In this document: positions 22,401 to 33,657 of the stretch, piece after piece
How the letters are laid out: every line of letters begins with the position of its first letter
Position numbering within the stretch: position 1 is the stretch's first letter
Source of the DNA: Epiperipatus broadwayi
Lineage: Eukaryota > Onychophora > Udeonychophora > Euonychophora > Peripatidae
NCBI GenBank assembly: GCA_028023455.1
Contig: JAQFVV010006637.1
Coordinates: forward strand, 190,001-254,000
Direction of reading: 5' to 3'
Length of the DNA stretch: 64,000 bases
Translations under genes and position numbers: made by a program
The notes under the pieces: model-generated
The model's database searches: none
Told to the model about the DNA's origin: nothing
Seen by the model: the letters and a program-made list of their open reading frames with translations, nothing else

Positions 22401-25400
22401 GTCAAAAATGCACATAAACCTAAAAATATGAAGAACTAACTTTTCTGAGAGTTTTTTAAAAAGGAAAATCCCATGTAGCAACTCTGCCTGATCAGGTAAA
22501 CTGGCTATGAGATGATTACCTAAAAAGTCTTTAGCTTGTTATTATCAGAATTGTTTTCTTAATTGCTGGTATTTGAACCCAAGTCAGGTCTTTAATATTT
22601 ATATTTCTTCCAACATACAAAGTGTGGTGTTCCAGTAAAAAGGTGATTGGTTTTTTATCATAGGCTTCCTGTGCCATTTTCAAATTTTTTAAAATAGATA
22701 TTCAACATAAACATCTTAAAACACTAGCATATTTAGGTCATGAGTGATGATGTGAAATATGATAACATATTCTTTGTGGACCATTTTCACAATTTCCCTG
22801 CCATCTTTGCAAATCATTTGAAAATCGTTTTGCTATTCATAACTTTACTTCCATATACTGTCTGAATCAGTTAAAATATTTTAGCAACAGTTTTTTCTAA
22901 TATAAAATAAAATTTAGTGTTTGCACATTGTTATTGTGGGTTAATATACAAACTGCAACCTATCATATTTCATGCCATAATTTGTGATCCGGATACAGTA
23001 ATGCCTTAAAACTTTTATAGTGAATAGCCAATTTATGCTGCTTTGGAACTGCAGACAATTTGGAAAGAACCAATCAAATTTTACTGTGATCTTTATTAAG
23101 TTAGATTTATATATTTTGGCAAAAAATACTATTATCAAGTAATAATTGTAATAGCAATGTAATTATTTTTATTTTATATTTTTTAATATTGCACCTATTA
23201 TTATTTTCTAGGACATTCTAGCAACCATTATATTTACCACCAGTGCCCAACATGCGGCTCTAAATTTCTCCCAGTATGATTACAACAGCTATATTCCTAA
23301 CAGGTAAGAGAAGTAATTACTAAAAGCATTTATTAATACATATTAATTTATTAATAACATTACTAATAGCACTCATTCATAAATGAATATCAACATTCTA
23401 AATTCAGAAGAAAAAAGGAAAAAATGATTATGAAAAACAAAAAAGTAAAAGATAAGTTTTACATGACAGTAATTAATATTTACTAAGGCAATAAATCTTT
23501 AAGCATGTGTGCTTGAAAATGCGAAGATAGGGGCCTCTACAGGTCTTAACCACAAGCTTATTTCTAAAATATAAATATATTCACACACATTACATAATAG
23601 TTTTTCAGTCCTTTTTAGAAAACGTCTTTTACCTAACACCTAATAAATGCTATAAAACACATATATACATTAAAAAATAAACATATAGCTAGTAGAATGA
23701 CGAACTTAATAGGTGAAACTTCCTGGATCAAAGCTCAATCAATCAGTCCTGGTACTCGACTCCCAAATGAATATTCATTTGATTATTCTTCATGCTGCTC
23801 AAAAACCCATTCATTATTGTGATGTTAGAGTCCATATTTTTATTGATGTTATGGTAATCGACTGAAATCCGGGCATGGCCACTTGGAGCATTGATGCTAG
23901 ACAAAATCAATGAAATATAATGCTACCGGGCCGCAACTTTTTTTTACTACAACATGATTTTTTTTATTTTTTTTATTGATTGAACGAATTTTTATTTTAT
24001 TTATAACATGATTTCTTTATTATTAAACAAATTTTTATATTCATTTTCGTTTTTTTTTTTTTTTTTAACCTGACATTTTTCTTTATTCAAACAAATTTTG
24101 CTAATTTAATTTTGGGTACCTTTTATTTTGATGATTTTAAAACTTTGGACCATTTCATGATGTCCAAAAATTTGTTTTAATCCCATCGCCGAAAAAATAG
24201 AATACAATTATTTGGGACTTGTTTAGACCTTTATTCTCTTTTCTTTTTTTTCTTGACTAAATTGTTTTTATTCTTATTATGAAATCAAAAGTAACTTTAG
24301 TGTTGTTGGGGGTTAAAAAATTGTTTTAAACACCCACCCTCGCATCAAGAATTGTAACAAAAAGTCAATACCTTTTTTTTTAAAAAAAAAAAAAAACCTT
24401 TTTTTTTTCACTTTTGACTTTTATTTATATTTCGTTTGAATTAGCCTTTTCTTTCTTTTTTTTTTACTTCTACAATAAACAGCTTACTTTTTGGGGGTCT
24501 TTACGTACTGTTATTATTAACAAAAAGTACACCAAAACAGTCATTTATTTTAACCCCGACCTTGTTTGAAATAGAATGCAATTATTTGGCAATTGTTTCA
24601 AATTTTTTTCGACCTTTCTTTTTTGGTTGACAACAATTGTTTTTATCTTCTTATTAAATCGAAAGTAAGTTTTGTGTTTTTTTGGGGTAAAAAATTGTTT
24701 TCAAACTCCGATCCCCACATGCGGAAAAGTAATTGTAACAAAAAGTCAATATTTTTTGTTGATTTTCAACAACTTTTTCTCAACCCTTTTGACTTTTATT
24801 TATATTGCTTTTGAATTATCTTTTTCTTTTTTGTTTTGGCTTCTACAATAAACTGCTTTGATGGGGGGCAGGGGTTGGGGTTCCTACTTTGATATTATTA
24901 ACAAAAAGTAGTCATTTCTTTTAACCCTGCCACCGAAAAAAGAACATCATCCAAATACTTGTCAATTTCTAATGAAAAAAAAAAGTACACAAACTTTGGA
25001 CTTTTTAAAGCGATTTATTATTTTATTGCTGTAATAATCAAACAGTCTGGTATTTGGGAGGACATTATGTGCCTGAAAAAAGGACACAGTCTCCCTCACC
25101 TTTCTGTTGTACTCGACATTTGTGAAAAGTGTTTGAATTGCATGTGCTTCTCAGACATGTTATTGGTCTCATCTATTTTCCACGCAGAAACGTGACTTAG
25201 CACGTGAGCTTTTGTTGAAGCGTGGTCGAACATACCCTTTGCCAATTTTTTACATATTAACATTTTTTTAGGGAAGGTGGGGACCATATGACAATTATTA
25301 ATAATTAACAACATTATTTAAATACAAATGACATTACTCTGTTATGGAGATTTGAAAAACTGGTACCGCCTTGAAATTTAAAACCCTCAAGTGATACAGT

Positions 25401-28400
25401 AATCAGCTATGAATAGAACGAATATGCATAAATAGTTTTGAAGCACAAAACAGGCCATAATATTTTTGTGCAATGTCATGTAAAGTGGCCTAGCTAATGG
25501 GTTAAGACAATATGAAATGTTGTATGAGCCTGTGAGGCTGGCAGCAGCCGCCGAAATGGCATTTTTATGTGTTTTGACACGTAAACAATGCCCCAAGCGG
25601 CCATGCCCGGATTTTAGGCTATTACTGATGTTATTTTTAATTTGTTCATAATATAATTTACTAAATGACTACTATTCAAACTGGCACTTGGATTTAATTT
25701 TCATTATTTTTTCTGGGGGTGTGAATCTTTTACTACACATGAAATGTATTGGCAATAAAAATATAATTCAATTAAAAATTGCTTTTCTTTTGTTTGTGTT
25801 TCAAGTTCCTACTATCTAATGATACTTTCTCCTTTCCAGTTCTAATTTTGATATTCTAGTCATTGATTATTAAAAGTATATCTTGATTTTAATGTTTTCC
25901 ATTTCTTAAACTGTTTTTTTTTATCTGATTGGTTGGATAAAAGTTTGTAACTCAATTTCATCCACTTTCCAATGAAACTTTGTATATATATTTATTTTTG
26001 ATAACAATACATTTATTTTAGAATTTGAAATCAACTTTAGTAAAAAAAAATAACAAAAAATTACAATTTTAATGAGATGATGATGAGATAAGATGCACTG
26101 CGACTTCTTCTTTTTCAAAATCATAAATCTCTCAGCCACCATGCCCAGAGAAACCTGTTAGCCACTTTACCATCCCTTTCCATTCCCTGCCCTGAATTTT
26201 TCCCATATTCTTCTCTACCCTGCTCCATCCCATTTCCACAACATAATCTTTGTCAATTCCATGGCCTTTGTATCTAAATCTCCGTTATCTGTTCCCAAAC
26301 CCAGCATAAAAACCAATAACCCATCTTCTGTTTCATTTCTGAAATTCAGCTTTTCATTCTAAAATTACATTATTCTACTGCTGATATGAAATTAAATTTT
26401 TTATTTTTTTGGAAAAGTCTATATTTTTTGTGATTCTACCATGTTTCACTTAAATTTATTTATTTCATTTTTCATTCAGCTGTTAATCATTCTATACATA
26501 CTATTTTTTTCAATGTGTTTGTATTTCTTTTTTTCCTACCATTTATTAATCGTATTGTTAACATATACTTCATTGGTTTTTTTTACATATACACTGTTTA
26601 TACTTTAATATTATTTATTTTTTTCTTTGAGGAATTCTTATTTTTGTTATTGTGTCTTCTATAGCCTAAACCAGGGGTGGGCAATTGTTTTGGCTTGGGG
26701 CCACTTTGTGGAAGTGGAGGTTAACGGTAAGGGCCACTTTGTGAAAGCAGAGGTTAGCAGAGGGCCTTTTTTCAAGACACAATAAACATCGCTTTATTCC
26801 CTGTATTACCAAAGAAATATTTGCTTGTCTATTTTTCATTAAACACACAACATTCATCACTGATTTTACATTTTTTCAGAGTGTTCATGGTTTCACTAAA
26901 GTTGGAAATTTATATATTTACTGTTGCAAAGACAAAATTGAAATTAACAAGAACACAGCACATCATATCTATACTGTGTATTCATATTGACATGGCCGTC
27001 CTAGTGGAAAATATGAGATGAATCTTCTGTCATGCATGGGAAGGAAATCTTGGTTCAAGGTGGATTTTTCTGTCTGTCTTGGTGAGCTCTGTCTTGGTGA
27101 GCCACAAAATAACTCTTAGCAGGCTGCATATGGCCTGTGGGCTGCTATTTGAACCACCCCTGGCCTAAACCTATTTTTTAATATACTTTTACTTAACTTA
27201 CTGTTTCTCTAGATCAAATCTTGTCACTCAATTTTCACACCCTTTCCAATTTCTGATCTAGTTGAAACTTTGCATGCATATGTATTCCCAATGCCTATAC
27301 ATTTTTTAAGAGTTTGCTAACAATATTAGGTGTTGTGTTTGGCTAAATTTACAGGTTTAAAGTTCCAAACCAACAGATAAATGACGACACTACTCAACAA
27401 TTAATATGTATAATTTATTAATGACAACAATATACACACATGTTAGTTAATAAAACATATAAATATGGTCTATACAATTTAATGTTGAGGTAGTCATGCC
27501 GAGTAATGGAACTAACTTCCAGCTATATAAATAGCCTGCCACATGAATTCAAGTATGTCTCTTCTGGCTGTGCTGTACAGCTTGCCTCAAGTTGGCTCTA
27601 GTTCAGGCTCTGTGCAGGACAGCTTGCCTTGAGTCGGCTGCAAATATAGCAGTTTCCAGTCCATAGGTGCACCTGCATCATTTCTTGGACATCATGATAA
27701 TGACTAGAGAAAATACCTTTACTGATGACAGAAGGTTTATTGGAGATTATGTTCAGTCATTCAGGTTGACAGAAGTATTTTCTCTCTTTGTCTTGCCTCC
27801 AAGGCTGACTATTTAATGGCAGATCCCCTACCTTACTGGAAACACTCGGATTATGTGCACGAACTCCAATGAAGGATTTATTCCCATTGGATAGCAACTG
27901 AGTGCTAGCCGATCAGGAAAGAAATCTGGAATAGTTCACTTCTAAAGGCAAGGTTATTAAAAAATTTAATCATTAAATTTATATAGAACATTGATGCCAG
28001 TGGTATCTGTTGGCATTCTTTGTAATTTAAAACTGAATGATTCATTCAAAAACTAATTTCAATATTTCTGTGACATATAAATAAAACTAAATGGTAACAA
28101 ATAAAGAAATGTAAAAAAAAAACTTTTATTCACATAAATGTACTAAAAAATAAATAAATTTTCTTCAGCTTTTACAAACAAAAGCATAGCAGAAGTTAGA
28201 TTTCCAAAGAATCACTTAAATAATTTTGCAACTAATGCCGACTTTATCTGATAAATAGATTGACCTTAATGCAAGATAGTGAGTGTTAGTTTTCAAGTTT
28301 ATTTAAAAAAAATTTTAGGAGTCTTATGAATTATCATAGAAATGTTTTGTGCCCTATGATTTTTACTTTTTAGTGCACCTATATAATATTTTAAATATAA

Positions 28401-31400
28401 GTATACTTTATATATCTGGAGCCTAGATGTAATTAGAGAGGATTTGAACCCAGTCTTTCAAGCTCCTTTCAATCATTCACTCGTATCATGTACAACTGAT
28501 GCACAAAACCACACATGTAAAAAAAGATAAATAATCTCCAATATATGTATTTCATGCTGAACCAGCACTCATTAGTGGTCCAGATCATCATCATTTCCCA
28601 CACATATATACAATCAGTGCTGGGTTTATATTAAAATAGCAAATCTTCACACTTTAAGGGACAGTGTCTACTCCACCCTCTAACTCTTCAGCCATCCGTA
28701 CCATTGAAAATCTGCATATTTAAAAACTTTTTTAAATATTATTGTGATGTTTCATTGAGTTTATTATCCAATTGGTTGTCTTAAAAGGAAAACTAAGTTT
28801 AAACCATAAATTGATAGCTCAAATGCTTCTTGTTAACTATATATTATATCAGCCTAAATGGCTACTATAATGTCACCATTGCTAAAGAATAAGATTGTAA
28901 CTACAAAAAATATTTTTTGTTCTGTTTGATGGGTAATTTTTGGACTAATGTTTGATAAAGAGAAGAATTTATTAAGTAGCGTGTCATCTGGTATTAAAGG
29001 AATATAAGACACAAGAGATGGCTGAAATGTGAATCTTTCCAGGTATCATTGTACATGTTATTTATGTACATAATGACCTTGAAATCTCCTATATGTCAAC
29101 TAAGAAAGAAAATCAAGAATAAAATAATCAGATAGCTGTTGAAACAACTACAGGTAGTGACTCACTTTTATCCGAGTTTACTATTTAGTACTGGTTGGTT
29201 ATCTTTGTATGATATTCTGATGTAAAACAAATTGTTATATTTTTGATGTTAATTTTATTTATAAACTGTCAAATTATCCTAAATGTAGAACATGTATAAT
29301 AAACACTATTCTTAAACTTATAAACTTAATTTAAATCATCTTCAAAAAGTATGATAACTACTCTTTTTTATTGCATTGTCAAATGTATACCATATAATAG
29401 TAAATTATCCAAGCACTTTACTACTGTTCCATAATGCTTTATTTACCACTCTTTCTTACAGTTTACAGTTTTGATTGTCCCAGAAATCTTCTTCAGAACT
29501 TTATATCTTTTAGTAACTCCGCTAACAGTTTAATGGTAAATTTTTAAAAATTTGATTTTAACAGTTGAGGTTAGGAGATATAAAGTTCTGAAGAAGATTT
29601 TTGGGGCAATCGAAACTGTAAACTATAAGAAAGGATGGTAAATAAAGTATTGTGGAACAGTAGTAAAGTGCATGGATGATTTAGTATCATATGGTTAATT
29701 TAAATCACTGTGTAAATGAAGTAAAACTATCCCTAAATATTCCACTGTATTGAAAACGTCTTTCTAAATTTTTTTTATAAATGACTAGTGAAGTATTCAC
29801 CAGAATTTCTTCCTTCTCTGTTATGTGATGAAGGTTGGAGAAATTCTTCATTCTTGTTTTACTATCTAGCTAAGCTAGATACCCATTTACCAACCAATTT
29901 GGATCGTTAGTTAAAAGTTTTTGTTAATCATGAGTAAAAAACAAATTGGTTTACTTAGCCTGGATTTGAATCCAATTCATAGATCATACCAGGATGATGA
30001 ATTATCATTACATTTCAGTAAAGGAGAGTTGCATTAGATCTAGATGCAGTGCTCTCAGATCCAAGGCTCCTCACTGATGAAAATCACAAACTAGTCTAGG
30101 AATATTGGATGAGGAGGCACTAGATAGGGATTTGATGTACAAATCTTCTATCATCTCTTTATACATGTCTTTATCATTTGGTCAGTATTTATCAAAGTAT
30201 AATATATATATATTTAAAAGTATAATATATATATATTTATAAATATAGATCGCGATATATATATATATATATATATTTATAATTTTACTGATGAATTCAT
30301 TTACCATCTTCTCTAGCTTTTTAATATTCTTAACAATATATAAATGCTATTATAATACTTTTTTGCCTTTTATAATTGATGCTTAACACTGTCCAAATTA
30401 ATGTGATCAATTGTGAAAAACACCGGGGGTGATAATTTTTTTCAATTCTCTACTGCATCTTATTAAAACATTTAAACCACCCTTCCCCATCTTTTTTTTA
30501 GATCTGCTTACAGGCGATAAATTTAATATTTTCTTCAAATCAGAAAACATCTGTATATAGTCACTTATATATTCTTAATTATAGATTTTTATCATCATCA
30601 TCATTATCAACTATTATCGATCCACTACAGGATAAAGGTCTCTCCAAGTTCAATCCGTTTTCTCTGATCTCTAGCCTCTTTTCTCCACAACATCCCAGCA
30701 CACTTCATTATTTTATCCATCCATCTCACATGTGGTCTCTTTCTGGGTCTTTTACAATCTCTTGGAATCCTTTAAGATTTCAAGTGTTCATCTATTATTA
30801 TCTCTTTTAGTAACATGTCCAACCCAATTCCACTTAGTGTTTTAATTCTTTCAATGATGTCAATAACACCTATTTGTTCTCTTACCCATGTATTGCATTT
30901 TCAATCTCTTCTTGTTATTCCTAACATGCATTTCTTTATCTTTTGTTAAATAGTCTGAAGTCTCTATATTGCTCTTCTGTTAAGTGTCCAAGTCTCAGAT
31001 CTGTAAATAAGAACTGGTAAAACACATTTATTAAAAACCTTCATTTTAAAACACATAGACATATTTCCCTTTAATATTAAGTTATTTCTATCAAAATCAC
31101 TCCAAACAAATTTAATTCTATGATTAATTTCATCCCTGACCAACATGTTTGTAATTGTTAATTTCTTCTAACTCATTATTATCAATCTTTATTTTCTTAC
31201 TTTGAGAAAATCCATTGAACATTATTTTAAATTTTTTAACATTTACCTTTAATCCTACTTTCTTACTTTCATTTGATAATCCCTGCAACCTTTCCTGAAG
31301 CTCTAAAGCATTATTTGCATAAACTACATCATCTGCAAAATCTAGATGATTTAAATAATTTCCATTTACTTTTTATTCTCTTATCTTTCCATTTTAACTC

Positions 31401-33613
31401 ACAAAATACTTCTTGCAAAAAAATACTGCAGTAAAAAGTTTTGATGATATGGAATCACCTTGTCATCATACCCTTCTCAATGTTAATCATCATAGTATTA
31501 TATAATCTAATTTTGCTATTGCATTTTCATAAATATTCTTTAGGATATGACAATATCTTGAGTCTATACATTGATGATCCAATGATTTAATTATTGAAAA
31601 CATGCTTATAGAATCAAATGCCTTTTCATAATCTATATATCCAAAGCATAATGGCAACTCATATTCATGTGTCGTTTCTTTAATTTCTCTCAATACTTGG
31701 ATATGATCCACTTCATTAAAACCACATTTAAATCCAACTTGTTCTATTTGTTGGTTAAAATTCAAAGTTCGCTGAACCCGAGTTGTAACTATTTTGTTGA
31801 AATTTTTGTATAAAACTGGTACTGATAAGTTTATAATTTCTAATATCTTCTTTATAATCTTTCTTAAATATTAATACTGCATTCTTCCAATCATTTGGTA
31901 AATCTTTATCATGATATATTACTTTGCCAAAATTTTTTCTATTTCTTCTCCTGCTTCTTTTAAGATATCAATTGTAATTCCAGATCTTTCCCCTTCTTGG
32001 GCAATTCAGAAGATCTATTAGTTGTAGGAGATATTTTTTTGTTTTTTACTGCTATATAATTCTTAATAGATCTCTTCTACATATTTCATGATATCATTTC
32101 TCTTTCTAGTAATAGTTCCATCTTTTTTTCTTACTGCAGAAATAAGTTTCCTACGAATACCAAGATATGTATGCATAAGTATATATGTGAGTACATTAGA
32201 GAAAGCCTTTAAGAATCGAATGTAGACTTTAATATAAAAAGAGAGTAAAAAGTGAGAAAGATATTGATTTTGAAAAGTAGTTAGAATTTCATTTGTTAGT
32301 TATGGTATTATTGCAATAATGGATTAAAAGATGTAATAGATATTTATAATCTGATAAAATAAATGAATAGAATGAACAAACAACTCTGGATATCCATTAT
32401 ATATATATGTGTATATATATATAAATTATAACTTTTTGGGCTATACAAAAACAATACACGGTATAGCCCAAAAAATTATAATTTATCTACATCATATAAC
32501 CGTGAAAACATTAAGTATATATATATATAATGATCACTAGATATAGCTTTGCCTATAGCTCCTAACAAGCTTTGTTTTCATAAATGCTGAGACAGAATTC
32601 AATATCTCTTTCGTTGTCTCCAACCTCCAGACCATGGTTTTGAGCTAGTTGGCTTACTTCAGTGAAGAGTAGGGAGACTAGAAACTAGATCTAAATACTA
32701 ACTCTACAATCAGAATTTATTAAACATGCATGCTTTCAAACTGATAGAAACATTTCATAAATGCTGATTGTAGAGTTAGTATTTAGATCTAGTTGCTAGT
32801 CTCCCTACCCTTCACTGAGGTGAGCCAACTAGCTCGAAACCATGGTCTGGAGGTTGGAGACAACAAAAAAGATATTGAATTCTGTCTCTCTCAGTGTTTA
32901 TGTAAACAAAACTTGTTAGGAGCTATTGATAAAGCTCCATCTAGTGATCATAAAGTGCAAGCTAAAAGCAAGTTATGAAATTTATAACTTATTTTGTTTA
33001 TCATATATATATATAATATTATAATTTGATGTCTGTATTTCTTCAAACCAATATATGTAATTACATAATTGAATATTTATAAATACAGTAATCAGATATC
33101 TCCTACATTAAACAAATTAATAAATAATTCTAAAGATAAAATCTCATTTATAAACAAATATCGTATTATTTATAAAAGGATATGTAGGTGTGGCAGTGAA
33201 TATATAGATGAATCGAAATATATGTTGGGAAAAAGAACTAAAGAGCACTTGCTGTTGTTAAAAAGAGTTCAGAAATCAAATCAAAATTGCAAAGTAGATA
33301 ATAATGTTTCAGCCTCCATTTTTCATGACCATAATAATTCATGTATTTATAGTTTTAACTTCAATTACAGTAACGTTAAAATATTACAAATTGAAAAAAA
33401 TAACAACAAAAGAAAAATAAAAGAAGCTATGCTAATATACAAATACAACCAAGACTTAATCAACAGGCAGACAACAAACATTAAGATCACAGAATTATGG
33501 GAAGGTTAGCCTTTCAAAGTGTTAGTTGACAAAGATTACTAGGATAGATAGTCAAAAGCACTCCTAAGTGGATAAAATTTTAAAAATATATCTGATTACT
33601 GTATTTATAAATA

Positions 33614-33657
<44 letters not shown>

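Noticed and set aside
27780-27870. Retroelement RNase H fragment
   Set aside because: A short resemblance (YLMADPLPYW) without supporting flanking blocks.
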